Shown in pieces: positions 1-8,967 of a DNA stretch of 64,000 bases. The translations under genes and the position numbers were made by a program. The notes under the pieces are model-generated. The model was given only the letters and a program-made list of their open reading frames with translations, was not told the origin of the DNA and made no database searches. Origin of the DNA: Neisseria bergeri (GTDB lineage: Bacteria; Pseudomonadota; Gammaproteobacteria; Burkholderiales; Neisseriaceae); contig POWY01000005.1 in the NCBI GenBank assembly GCA_003044455.1, forward strand, positions 1 to 64,000, given 5' to 3'. The stretch's first letter is position 1; each line of letters begins with the position of its first letter.

Positions 1-72
1 AGACGAAACGGCGATGACGAAGTTTCGTTTGGCGATGTCGATACCTGCACAGTTGTATTGGGTACTCATCAT
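1..72 (-). CDS. IS110-family transposase, N-terminal 24 residues (runs off left edge)
   Basis: Only the first 24 codons are inside the window. They read MMSTQYNCAGIDIAKRNFV and continue to the edge. The GIDIAKRNF stretch matches the first conserved block of the DEDD (RuvC-like) domain of IS110/Piv-type recombinases, where the Asp is catalytic. Two ATGs are adjacent (72 and 69), so the start is ambiguous by one codon. The gene reads left, away from the Mu genes. Its element has landed inside the MuA gene of a Mu-like prophage. The specific IS name cannot be assigned from so little sequence. Confidence 0.75.
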   Translation of the reverse strand, partial: MMSTQYNCAGIDIAKRNFVIAVSS

Positions 73-248
73 AAACCTGCCTTGCATTCGGTTGTATTGT
101 CTGGCAACTGTCCGGTTGTGTCGATGGATTGCCCTGCCCTCCCTGTGCTACGCAACGGTTGTCTGCCTTGGGTGGGCGCGGGTGGCGGCCGGGCGGTTTG
201 TTGCTATGATACGGTGATTCCAATATACAAGAGCAACCGTATTGATAT
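1..248 (-). mobile_element. IS110-family insertion element, left-transcribed 5' end
   Basis: This covers the transposase start plus about 175 bases of non-coding sequence between it and the point where MuA similarity stops, near 245-250. IS110 elements normally have long non-coding flanks and no clear terminal inverted repeats, so the exact boundary cannot be read here. The junction is inferred from the end of MuA-like protein sequence on the minus strand. Confidence 0.5.
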
Positions 249-616
249 TTAATCCCCAATACCGCCGCCACCACCGCACATCGCGCATCCGCCACCGACC
301 GTTGTTTCTCGTTCAACAGCTTTGCCGCTTCAGCCAGTGCTTGAGCCGACATCGCCGTCCCCGGTCTGACTTGGGGCAGCATTTTCGGCATCTTCTCCGC
401 CAGCTCGTCCGACTGCCGTTTCATGATGGCTGCTCGGATTTCGGCAGGGAGGGAAGCGATTAAGTATTTTTTCAGACGGCCTCCACGCGCTTTGCCAGCT
501 TCTTCGATGTACGGCCAGTCCTGCGTTTTGGCACGATATCTAATGCTTTCTAGGTTCTTGGGAAGACAGGGCAAACTTAAATTTTTCAGCTCCTCTAAGG
601 ATATGGTGTTGCTCAT
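249..616 (-). pseudogene. Mu-like phage transposase MuA, truncated N-terminal fragment
   Basis: Reading from the ATG at 616, the protein begins MSNTISLEELKNLSLPCLP and continues with RYRAKTQDWPY..EEAGKARGG. This is the Mu-type winged-helix DNA-binding domain (the MuA N terminus, which binds the enhancer and end sites). About 120 residues remain, ending near VADARCAVVAAVLGIK. Beyond that the frame stays open but reads through the IS110 element, so the catalytic DDE domain is missing. A full MuA is about 650 residues. The gene follows ner directly, the usual Mu early order. It cannot support transposition, though the DNA-binding piece could still be expressed. Confidence 0.75.
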
Positions 617-642
617 TTACTGCTCCTGATATAAACTTTTGT

Positions 643-658
643 TTACTCTTTTGAGTAA
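643..658. promoter_or_regulatory. Short inverted repeat between ner and muA
   Basis: TTACTC-TTTT-GAGTAA is a perfect 6-base inverted repeat in the gap between the ner stop and the muA start. It could be a weak operator or a processing hairpin. The function is inferred from position only. Confidence 0.3.
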
Positions 659-659
659 G

Positions 660-923
660 TTAAACCTGTTTGGGATAACGGCTAGGCCAAATCTCTTGAG
701 GTGGAATGCCGAGAAAGTCTGAAATAATCCGTTCGCCTTTTGGATATTTAAATTGCAACGCGCTTTTTAATGTATTCGCGCTTAACCCGGATTCGATTGA
801 TAGTGCAGTAATTGTTTTCCCGCGTTTACGAACTGCTGCCACAATTTCCGCACGATGCCAATCTTGTTTTTGTCTTTCCGCATCTTCAATTTTTACCATT
901 AATCTTTCTTTTAAGGTTTCCAT
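660..923 (-). CDS. ner: Ner-like phage transcriptional regulator (Nlp/Ner winged helix)
   Basis: This 87-residue basic protein carries the Ner/SfsB (Nlp) helix-turn-helix: DWHRAEIVAAVRKRGKTITA, then LSIESGLSANTLKSAL and IGIPPQEIWPSRY-like ending (FLGIPPQEIWPSRYP). In Mu, Ner represses the early and repressor promoters during lytic growth. The start at 923 (METLKERL) is chosen because AAGGA lies at proper distance upstream; the in-frame ATG at 929 sits directly on that Shine-Dalgarno. It is divergent from the S24 repressor gene and upstream of the MuA fragment, the standard Mu control arrangement. It appears intact, although the downstream early region is broken. Confidence 0.8.
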   Translation of the reverse strand: METLKERLMVKIEDAERQKQDWHRAEIVAAVRKRGKTITALSIESGLSANTLKSALQFKYPKGERIISDFLGIPPQEIWPSRYPKQV

Positions 924-946
924 ACACATTCCTTTTGGGTTTGTTT

Positions 947-966
947 GCTAAGTCATTTGACTTAGC
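947..966. promoter_or_regulatory. 9-bp perfect palindrome upstream of ner
   Basis: GCTAAGTCA-TT-TGACTTAGC lies 24 bases upstream of the ner start. It is a symmetric site in the phage control region and is a candidate Ner or repressor operator. No binding data can be inferred beyond symmetry and position. Confidence 0.5.
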
Positions 967-978
967 GAAACGAATAAT

Positions 979-1105
979 ACTAACCAAAAGGATAGTTGTA
1001 AACCCTTTTGGTTAGTCAATTTACAGACAAATGGCGATTATTTTATAAACTTTTGTTTTTGATTAAGATTATTTCTAACCAAAAGGGAAGGTTTTTTGGT
1101 TAGTC
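979..1105. promoter_or_regulatory. Phage operator cluster: four copies of CTAACCAAAAGG-type box
   Basis: ACTAACCAAAAGG (979-991) and its exact reverse complement CCTTTTGGTTAGT (1004-1016) form a 13-bp inverted repeat. A second pair, CTAACCAAAAGG (1075-1086) and TTTTGGTTAGTC (1094-1105), lies just before the repressor start. This gives four boxes in two head-to-head pairs between divergent ner and repressor genes. The array is the expected operator for the adjacent S24 repressor, which would autoregulate and silence the early promoter. Confidence 0.7.
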
Positions 1106-1125
1106 TTTTTGTTAGAGAGAAACAC

Positions 1126-1839
1126 ATGACTTTTAAAAGCAGACTTCAGCTTTTATGGCCGGATTCGACATTGGAGGATATAGCCTCCAAGATAGATATG
1201 TCCTACATGGGACTGAATAAGGTATTTGCTAAAGATGGTTTGCCAAAAGCTGAAACACTTATAAAAATTCAAGAAGTTACCGGCTGTGATTTAAACTGGT
1301 TACTGACCGGCAAAGGTTTGCCGTTTGCTGACAAATCAAGACCGGAAAACGTTGGAGCCTTCCCGGTATCCAATACCGGCTCAGGCGCGGTGGATACCTT
1401 GGGCAATCCGGTTGATCTGCGTGAGTTTGTCTTTATCCCGCGATACAACGTTGAAGCGGCGGCAGGGCATGGACAAGCAGTGAATGATGAAAAACCATTA
1501 TTCTGCATGGCTTTCCGGAGATACTGGATAGAAAACTACGTTACCCGGCAGACAGACAAGCTTTCTGTAATCGCCGTTAAAGGCGACAGCATGGAAGGCA
1601 TCCTGAACCACGGCGACAACATCCTAATCAACCACGCCGAAACCGAGCCGCGCGACGGCCTGTACGTCCTACGCATAGGAAACGACCTGTTCGTCAAAAA
1701 CATCCAACGCCTGCCTGGACGGCTCTTGGTCAAATCCGCCAATCCCCTCTACGAACCTTTTGAAATCGACCTCACAGCCGACAACACCGATACAGCCATC
1801 ATCGGCCGGGTAGAATGGTTCGGTCGTACCGTAAACTGA
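1126..1839 (+). CDS. Mu-like prophage repressor, HTH plus S24 (LexA/CI-like) domain
   Basis: The protein has 237 residues. The N terminus (MTFKSRLQLLWPDSTLEDIA..MSYMGLNKVF) is a helix-turn-helix followed by the Bet/cro-type VTGCDLNWLLTGKG element seen in many phage repressors. The C terminus is an S24 peptidase fold with the catalytic Ser in KGDSMEG and a downstream Lys in the ..LRIGNDLFVKNI region. The family represses lytic genes and self-cleaves on RecA activation. ATG 1126 is chosen because GAGAGA precedes it; an upstream TTG at 1096 would lie inside the operator boxes. It is divergent from ner, with four palindromic boxes between them. Confidence 0.85.
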   Translation: MTFKSRLQLLWPDSTLEDIASKIDMSYMGLNKVFAKDGLPKAETLIKIQEVTGCDLNWLLTGKGLPFADKSRPENVGAFPVSNTGSGAVDTLGNPVDLREFVFIPRYNVEAAAGHGQAVNDEKPLFCMAFRRYWIENYVTRQTDKLSVIAVKGDSMEGILNHGDNILINHAETEPRDGLYVLRIGNDLFVKNIQRLPGRLLVKSANPLYEPFEIDLTADNTDTAIIGRVEWFGRTVN

Positions 1840-1897
1840 TTTTAAAACCCTCTTAAAATAGTTTTAAAAAATTCCCAATCCCGTCAGCTTTCAACAA

Positions 1898-1923
1898 AAA
1901 ACCGCGCATTCCAGCGCGGTTTT
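1898..1923. terminator. Hairpin after phage repressor
   Basis: AAAACCGCG and CGCGGTTTT form a 9-bp stem with an 8-base loop. A/T runs on both sides make it usable in either direction. It ends the repressor unit. Confidence 0.7.
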
Positions 1924-1952
1924 GTGAAAAAGCTGGCGTAACTTTTCTGGAT

Positions 1953-2001
1953 ACAAAAAAACGCCGAAATCCACGTCTTCCGAAGATTTCAGCGTTTTTT
2001 T
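1953..2001. terminator. Bidirectional hairpin downstream of pyrG
   Basis: AACGC..GAAATC pairs with GATTTC..GCGTT across a 13-base loop, with A6 on the left and T6 on the right. On the minus strand it lies 70 bases past the pyrG stop. Confidence 0.65.
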
Positions 2002-2070
2002 ACTCTATTTGTTCCTTGTGCAAAAACTAACAGTCCCCCACAGGCATTTTGATTATCAAGTAAAGCTTTA

Positions 2071-3735
<1,665 letters not shown>

Positions 3736-3770
3736 TTAACTTGAAGCGCGCGGTTCTGGCAAACGGACGG

Positions 3771-3809
3771 ATGCCGTCTGAACGGTGGACGGCTGTTTTC
3801 AGACGGCAT
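3771..3809 (-). terminator. Uptake-sequence inverted pair ending fadD
   Basis: ATGCCGTCTGAA and its reverse complement TTCAGACGGCAT form the stem with a 15-base loop. It lies 8 bases after the fadD stop on the minus strand. Confidence 0.8.
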
Positions 3810-3816
3810 CTTTTCT

Positions 3817-5526
3817 TTATTTCCCGGTACTTTGGCGCAACTCGCGGCGCAGGATTTTGCCGACGTTGGACTTGGGCAACTCGTCGCGGAATTCGATATT
3901 TTTCGGTACTTTATATGCGGTTAATTCGGTGCGGCAAAAGGCGATAAGTTCTTCTTTGGTCAATGACGGGTCTTTTTTGACGACGAATACTTTGAGTGCC
4001 TCGCCGGTTTTTTCGTCGGGAACGCCGATACAGGCGACTTCCATCACTTTGCCGTGATGCGCGATGACTTCCTCGATTTCGTTCGGATAAACATTGAATC
4101 CGGAAACGACGACGAGGTCTTTTTTGCGATCGACCAGCTTCAACCAGCCTTTTTCGTCCATCACGGCAATATCGCCGGTTTCCAAAAAGCCGCGCGCGTC
4201 TATGGCTTTAGCGGTTTCTTCGGGGCGGTTCCAGTAGCCTTGCATCACTTGAGGGCCTTTTACCCACAATTCGCCCGGCTGCCCGACGGAAACTTCTTTG
4301 CCGTTTGCGTCGCGCAATTCTACTTCGGTGGACGAGACGGGCAAACCGATGCTGCCGCTGTATGATTCGATGTTTAAGGGGTTGCAGCACACGCCAGGGC
4401 TGGCTTCGGTCAAACCGTAGGCTTCGACGATGGGCGTACCGGTGATTTTTTTCCATTTTTCGGCAACGGCTTTTTGGGTCGCCATACCGCCGCCCAAAGT
4501 CAGCCGCAATCCTGAAAAATCGACTTCGGCAAAATCAGGCCGGTTGACCATCGCGTTAAACAGCGTGTTCACGCCGATAAATACGTTAACCTGCTGTTTT
4601 TTCAGTTCGCCGATAAAGCCTTTCATATCGCGCGGGTTGGTAATCAGGATGATTTTCGAGCCGGCATTGGCAAAAATCATCAGATTCACGGTTAAGGCGA
4701 AAATATGGTACAGCGGCAAGGCGGCGATAACGGTTTCTTTGCCCTCTCGCAATTGGTTTTTAATCCATTCTTTTGCCTGAAGCATATTGGCGCAGATGTT
4801 GCCGTGGCTCAACACCGCGCCTTTGGCAACGCCTGTCGTGCCGCCCGTGTATTGCAACAGCGCGGTATCTTCGCGGTTTAATGCGACCGCTTGGAAAACG
4901 TGCTTCGCCCCCTCTTTCAATGCCGTCTGAAAGGAAACGGTTTCCCGAATACGGTATTCGGGCACCATTTTCTTGATTTTCCGGATGACGAAATTCATCA
5001 GCGAACCTTTAAGCAGTCCGAACATTTCGCCGACGGAGGCGACGATGACGTATTTGATCTGCGTGCGCGGCAGCACCAGCTCCAGCGTGTTGGCGAAATT
5101 TTCCAAAACGATGATGGCGGTCGCGCCGCTGTCTTTCAACTGATGCTCCAACTCGCGCGGCGTATAGAGCGGATTGGTGTTCACCGCTACCAAACCTGCC
5201 TGCAAAATACCGAAAAGGGCAATCGGATATTGCAATACGTTCGGCATCATAATGGCAACACGTTCGCCGCGCGGCAGCTTGAGGACGTTTTGCAGATAAG
5301 AGGCGAAATCTGTTGCCAGTTTGCCGGTTTCGGCATAAGTGAGCGTTTTGCCCATATTTTGAAAAGCGGGCAGCCTGGCAAATTTTTCCACGCTTTGGCG
5401 GAATACATCGCTGATGGAATTGTATTGCGTAATGTCGATTTCGGCATTCACGCCCTGTTCATAACTGTCTAACCAGATTTTTTCCATAGGTATCGGTCTT
5501 TCAATAGTTTCATTTTCCAGCGACAT
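3817..5526 (-). CDS. fadD: Long-chain-fatty-acid--CoA ligase
   Basis: The enzyme activates fatty acids to acyl-CoA through an acyl-adenylate, at the inner membrane face. The protein has about 569 residues and AMP-binding motifs: YTGGTTGVAKGAVLSH (P-loop), AYGLTEASPGV, GELWVKGPQVM..Y, TGDIAVMDEKGWLKLVDRKKD, and the C-terminal NVGKILRRELR with the adenylation Lys. Two starts are possible. ATG 5526 has AGGGG well placed upstream. ATG 5487 (MEKIWLDSYE) fits the E. coli FadD N terminus better. The longer form is reported. An Imm26-like gene lies 12 bases upstream on the same strand and might be cotranscribed. Confidence 0.93.
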   Translation of the reverse strand: MSLENETIERPIPMEKIWLDSYEQGVNAEIDITQYNSISDVFRQSVEKFARLPAFQNMGKTLTYAETGKLATDFASYLQNVLKLPRGERVAIMMPNVLQYPIALFGILQAGLVAVNTNPLYTPRELEHQLKDSGATAIIVLENFANTLELVLPRTQIKYVIVASVGEMFGLLKGSLMNFVIRKIKKMVPEYRIRETVSFQTALKEGAKHVFQAVALNREDTALLQYTGGTTGVAKGAVLSHGNICANMLQAKEWIKNQLREGKETVIAALPLYHIFALTVNLMIFANAGSKIILITNPRDMKGFIGELKKQQVNVFIGVNTLFNAMVNRPDFAEVDFSGLRLTLGGGMATQKAVAEKWKKITGTPIVEAYGLTEASPGVCCNPLNIESYSGSIGLPVSSTEVELRDANGKEVSVGQPGELWVKGPQVMQGYWNRPEETAKAIDARGFLETGDIAVMDEKGWLKLVDRKKDLVVVSGFNVYPNEIEEVIAHHGKVMEVACIGVPDEKTGEALKVFVVKKDPSLTKEELIAFCRTELTAYKVPKNIEFRDELPKSNVGKILRRELRQSTGK

Positions 5527-5538
5527 AGACCGTTGCCC

Positions 5539-6027
5539 CTATAAATACTGAGATGGCAAAGGAAATATGCCTTCACTTTCTGGATAATTTTCCACATTAC
5601 TAGACAGCCAGAGTTCAAAGATTTTGTAATCGTCAAAGAAACCATATATATACCCTCGCTTTAGTAAGTCTATATAATCTTTTTGAGAAACTACCAAAGA
5701 ATTTCCGTTTCTTATTACTCTTGATTGTCTAATAAAAAGTTCTTTATTGTATGATAAGAAAATCGCTAAATCTGGATATATTATATTTTCTTTCTCTAAA
5801 TCAACTTGCCCTATCAGTTTCCAAATCTTCTTTCTTATGGCTGTTTCTATACAGGCTTTATAAGTCTTAAACCCAACAGAAAGAAGCTCATCCATATTGG
5901 CTGTCTTTTCCGAGAGATAATCAAAAATACCAAACTCGTATTGCCTCACCCTACATATGTAAGCAAATTTCCCATTTGGGAGCGAGATTTCATAGATTTT
6001 TCCGTATTTTTTTACACTCTTATCCAT
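5539..6027 (-). CDS. Putative immunity protein (Imm26-like)
   Basis: This 162-residue protein is rich in Lys, Ile and Tyr. Its opening, GKIYEISLPNGKFAYICRVRQYEFGIFD, resembles the N terminus of Imm26 immunity proteins of polymorphic-toxin loci, which start with a G-I-Y-x-I-P-L-P-(D/N)-G-x-F-A-Y pattern. It overlaps the 3' end of the toxin-tail gene upstream by 8 bases, typical of toxin-immunity coupling. Base composition is far more AT-rich than flanking fadD and mnmA, pointing to horizontal origin. The family call is from pattern memory; the immunity role is inferred from context. Confidence 0.6.
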   Translation of the reverse strand: MDKSVKKYGKIYEISLPNGKFAYICRVRQYEFGIFDYLSEKTANMDELLSVGFKTYKACIETAIRKKIWKLIGQVDLEKENIIYPDLAIFLSYNKELFIRQSRVIRNGNSLVVSQKDYIDLLKRGYIYGFFDDYKIFELWLSSNVENYPESEGIFPLPSQYL

Positions 6028-6280
6028 ATTGATTATTTTTAATGTGATTTATTTGATAAATTATCATCGAGTAGTCCCGTTTCGATCTCTTCGCTTGTTT
6101 GAGTTTCCCAATTCTCAATATGATGCTTCTGTTTTTTCGGTGATGCCCTCTTTTCCTTTTAGATAAAATTTGACGCACTGACATCTCATCAGCCCCACTC
6201 GTTCTACCAGTGTAGATTTTTCCTGTAGGATTCCCAGTTGCATCGAGTTCTGGTGCTTGATAAACAATATATTTAACCAA
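6020..6280 (-). CDS. Polymorphic toxin C-terminal domain fragment
   Basis: This 86-codon frame contains IYTGRTSGADEMSVRQILSK and KRGHHRKN. This is the YTGR.SG....V..R...HH pattern found at the very C terminus of Rhs, MafB and related secreted toxins. The start ATG is probably not genuine, because the sequence upstream encodes an Rhs-type core end separated by an in-frame TAG (see 6284-6375). The end overlaps the immunity gene by 8 bases. It looks like a silent or decayed toxin tail, kept with its immunity gene. Confidence 0.5.
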   Translation of the reverse strand: MVKYIVYQAPELDATGNPTGKIYTGRTSGADEMSVRQILSKRKRGHHRKNRSIILRIGKLKQAKRSKRDYSMIIYQINHIKNNQYG

Positions 6281-6283
6281 CCC

Positions 6284-6375
6284 CTAGATGTCTAGCTCTC
6301 GAGCCCAAACACGCCGTCCTTCCTCGTCATACGCCTCTATGGGCGTGCCGAGGTAGTCAGAAATGATGGAGTAGC
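6284..6375 (-). pseudogene. Rhs core terminus remnant
   Basis: Just upstream of the toxin tail, the minus strand encodes RYSIISDYLGTPIEAYDE followed by EGRRVWARELDI and a TAG stop. The (H/D)YLGTP..A.DE.G..VWA pattern is the conserved end of the Rhs repeat core. A TGA directly precedes RYSIIS, so only about 29 codons survive. It marks the origin of the neighbouring toxin tail as an Rhs-type cassette. Confidence 0.6.
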
Positions 6376-6399
6376 GTCAAAGTGGAATTGAGCGGAACT

Positions 6400-6429
6400 A
6401 TGCCGCCTGAAAACCGTTTCAGACGGCAT
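6400..6429 (-). terminator. Uptake-sequence hairpin ending mnmA
   Basis: ATGCCGCCTGAAA (one mismatch from the uptake sequence) pairs with TTTCAGACGGCAT across a short loop, 6 bases past the mnmA stop. Confidence 0.75.
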
Positions 6430-6434
6430 TACCT

Positions 6435-7538
6435 TTATCGCGTGATGATGACAGGCTTGTCGGTTGATTGGATGATGCCGCCGCCCAAGCAGATGTCGCC
6501 GTCGTACAGCACGGCGGACTGGCCCGGCGTAACCGCCCATTGAGGTTCGTCAAACACCAGCTCGACCGTTTCATCATCCAAATAGCTCAATTCGCAAGGC
6601 GCGTCCGCCATACGGTAACGCGTTTTGCAAGTATAGCGTCCTGCCTTCGGACGTTCGGGCAGCGTGAAACTCAAATCGTTCATCACAAGGCTGCGGGTAT
6701 AGAGCAGCGGATGGTCGTGTCCTTGCACGACAATCAGTTCGTTTTTCGTCAAATCTTTAGCCGCAACAAACCACGGTTCGCCCGCGCCGCCGATGCCCAA
6801 TCCTTTGCGCTGGCCCAATGTGTAAAACATCAGCCCAACGTGTTCGCCGACGGTTTTCCCTTCGGGCGTAACCATTTTGCCGTTGTCGGTCGGCAGGTAT
6901 TTTTGCAGGAACTCGCGGAACGGACGCTCGCCGATGAAACAGATGCCCGTGCTGTCTTTTTTGGCGGCGGTCGGCAGTTTGAACTCGGCAGCAAGGCGGC
7001 GCACTTCGGGTTTTTCCAAACCGCCCAACGGAAAAATCGCGCGTTCGAGTTGGAAAGGCTTGAGGCGGTAGAGGAAATAGCTTTGGTCTTTGCTTCGATC
7101 CAAACCTTTGAGCAGGTAATGCACGCCGTTGCGGACTTCTTTGCGCGCATAGTGTCCGGTGGCAATGGTATCCGCGCCCTGCCCTACGGCGTAGTCCAAA
7201 AAGCATTTGAATTTGATTTCGGCGTTGCACAACACATCGGGATTCGGCGTGCGCCCCGCACTGTATTCCTTTAGAAAATAAGCAAAAACTTTGTCTTTAT
7301 ATTGCGCGGCGAAATTAACGATATCGATATCGATGCCGACAATATCGGCAACGGCGATGGCATCGAACGAATCCTGTTTGATGCTGCAATATTCGTCGTT
7401 GTCGTCGTCTTCCCAGTTCTGCATAAACACACCGCGCACTTGATAACCCTGCTGCTTGAGCAGGGCGGCGGTTACGGAAGAATCGACACCGCCGGAAAGC
7501 CCGACGATGATATTGGAGGGGTTTGATGTCGTACTCAT
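6435..7538 (-). CDS. mnmA: tRNA 2-thiouridine(34) synthase
   Basis: MnmA thiolates the wobble uridine of tRNA Lys, Glu and Gln using ATP and persulfide sulfur. The start at 7538 ([20 protein letters not shown]) puts the PP-loop SGGVDSS at residues 14-20, as in the family; an in-frame ATG at 7586 adds 16 unconserved residues. Catalytic cysteines are seen in [12 protein letters not shown] and [11 protein letters not shown]. The length of 367 residues is normal. It is monocistronic between two uptake-sequence hairpins. Confidence 0.95.
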   Translation of the reverse strand: MSTTSNPSNIIVGLSGGVDSSVTAALLKQQGYQVRGVFMQNWEDDDNDEYCSIKQDSFDAIAVADIVGIDIDIVNFAAQYKDKVFAYFLKEYSAGRTPNPDVLCNAEIKFKCFLDYAVGQGADTIATGHYARKEVRNGVHYLLKGLDRSKDQSYFLYRLKPFQLERAIFPLGGLEKPEVRRLAAEFKLPTAAKKDSTGICFIGERPFREFLQKYLPTDNGKMVTPEGKTVGEHVGLMFYTLGQRKGLGIGGAGEPWFVAAKDLTKNELIVVQGHDHPLLYTRSLVMNDLSFTLPERPKAGRYTCKTRYRMADAPCELSYLDDETVELVFDEPQWAVTPGQSAVLYDGDICLGGGIIQSTDKPVIITR

Positions 7539-7607
7539 ACGCAGGATGGCTTGGAAACGGCGGTTTTTAAAGGCGGATTTTAACACATTTTAAAGGCGGG
7601 CATAAAA

Positions 7608-7643
7608 ATGCCGTCTGAAAGCCCGGGCTTTTTCAGACGGCAT
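7608..7643 (-). terminator. Uptake-sequence inverted pair after the PCuAC gene
   Basis: ATGCCGTCTGAAA and TTTCAGACGGCAT flank a GC loop (GCCCGGGC). It lies 20 bases downstream of the copper chaperone stop. Confidence 0.75.
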
Positions 7644-7662
7644 TTCAAATATTTTCAGCAGA

Positions 7663-8136
7663 TTAGTGCTGATGCGCTTCGCCGTGGTGATGACCGTGGT
7701 CCATTGCCGGCATCGGCGCGGTTTTGACTTCCAGTTGGACGGTTTGCGCTTTGGCGTTTTTAAATTTCAGGGTAACGGGAATCTTGTCGCCCTCTTTCAG
7801 TTGTTTTTTCAAACCCATAAACATCACGTGATAGCTGCCGGGTTTGAGTTCGGTAACGGATTTCGCCTCCAAAGGCACGCCGCCTTCGACTTCGCGCATA
7901 CGCATCACGCCGTTGTCGTTGATGTGGGTATGCACTTCGACGCGGTCGGCAACAGGACTGCTTCCGCCGAGCAAAAAGTCTTGTTTGGCTTCGTCGTTGT
8001 GGATTTTCATGAACGCGCCGCCCATTTTCATACCTTCGACGGTGGTGCGCGCCCAGCCGTCCTCGACGTGGACTCCGGCGGCGGAAACCGCGCCTGCAAA
8101 ACCTGCCATCATCACGGCTGCCAATAATTTTTTCAT
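7663..8136 (-). CDS. Periplasmic copper chaperone, PCu(A)C family
   Basis: PCuAC proteins carry Cu(I) in the periplasm and help load cytochrome oxidase CuA or nitrite reductase. The 157-residue precursor has a Sec signal peptide (MKKLLAAVMMAGFAGAVSAA, cleavage after the second AlaSerAla region). The metal motif is present: a His in VEVHTHI, a Met in VMRMREVEGG, and HVMFMGL (the H-x10-M-x21-H-x-M pattern). A His-rich tail (MDHGHHHGEAHQH) may be a second copper site. It resembles the gonococcal copper chaperone called AccA. A Sco protein at 33.6 kb could be its functional partner. Confidence 0.88.
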   Translation of the reverse strand: MKKLLAAVMMAGFAGAVSAAGVHVEDGWARTTVEGMKMGGAFMKIHNDEAKQDFLLGGSSPVADRVEVHTHINDNGVMRMREVEGGVPLEAKSVTELKPGSYHVMFMGLKKQLKEGDKIPVTLKFKNAKAQTVQLEVKTAPMPAMDHGHHHGEAHQH

Positions 8137-8272
8137 CTTTCTACTCCTTAAATGTCAAACGAGGATGCGCTCATCTTACAAACAAATACCGTTCGGAAAT
8201 TTGATATAGATTAAGCGAATAATAAATACTACATACTAATCCTAAAGGATTACAAATCCTGCTGCAAGCGTT

Positions 8273-8656
8273 TTACCCGAACAGGGCAGACAGCCAAACC
8301 GCCGCCAACATCAGCATCGCGAACAATTGTGCGGCAGAACCTGCATCTTTGGCGCGTTTGGCCAGCTCGTGTTTTTCGGTCGAAGTATGATCGACGGCGG
8401 CTTCGACGGCGGTGTTGAACAGTTCGACAATGACCGACACAAAAGACGCGATAATCAACGGCAGGCGGACGGCGGTTTCAGAAACCCAAAAAAATGCCGC
8501 ACACACCAGCAGCGCGTTCAGCCACAAAACCTGACGGAATGCCGCTTCGTAACGGTAGGCGGCGGCGATGCCGTCTATCGAATAGCCGAATGCGTTAATG
8601 ACGCGCCTGATGCCGCCTTTGCCTTTTTTTTCTGCCGCGTAGGAGGAAGGTTCCAT
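8273..8656 (-). CDS. dgkA: Diacylglycerol kinase
   Basis: DgkA recycles diacylglycerol to phosphatidic acid in the inner membrane. The 127-residue protein has the prokaryotic DGK features: an N-terminal amphipathic helix (RRVINAFGYSIDGIAAAYRYEAAFRQ), then three membrane helices, and the signature VELFNTAVEAAVD containing the catalytic Glu. A Correia element ends 26 bases upstream and places a TATATT box facing this gene. Start ATG 8656 has AAAGGAT upstream. Confidence 0.93.
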   Translation of the reverse strand: MEPSSYAAEKKGKGGIRRVINAFGYSIDGIAAAYRYEAAFRQVLWLNALLVCAAFFWVSETAVRLPLIIASFVSVIVELFNTAVEAAVDHTSTEKHELAKRAKDAGSAAQLFAMLMLAAVWLSALFG

Positions 8657-8681
8657 CGGTATCCTTTCAAAATGTCCTCAA

Positions 8682-8836
8682 TATAGTGGATTAACAAAAA
8701 CCAGTACGGCGTTGCCTCGCCTTAGCTCAAAGAGAACGATTCTCTAAGGTGCTGAAGCACCAAGTGAATCGGTTCCGTACTATTTGTACTGTCTGCGGCT
8801 TCGTCGCCTTGTCCTGATTTTTGTTAATCCACTATA
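8682..8836. mobile_element. Correia repeat enclosed element, full length (about 155 bp)
   Basis: Terminal inverted repeats TATAGTGGATTAACAAAAA and TTTTTGTTAATCCACTATA bound the typical core (GCGTTGCCTCGCCTT.., ..GTACTGTCTGCGGCTTCGTCG). It keeps the roughly 50-bp internal segment with CGATTCTCTAAGGTGCTGAA, which in long Correia elements contains an IHF-site region. It lies between gshB and dgkA. The left end, read toward dgkA, gives CCACTATATTG, a usable -10. Confidence 0.95.
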
Positions 8837-8967
8837 TATGCCGTCTGAAAACGGGGCGGCGGGGTGTCCGTACGGCATTAAGCGCATCCCTGCCGGCTGA
8901 GGGAAAACCCTGCCTGCCCGATCAAACCAGGCGGTTGTGAAGCAAAAGCCTTTCAGACGGCATCGGT

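Noticed and set aside
1840-2045. Mu-like prophage end (attachment point) next to pyrG
   Set aside because: The end must lie near here, but no TG..CA boundary or 5-bp target duplication could be recognised from this side alone.
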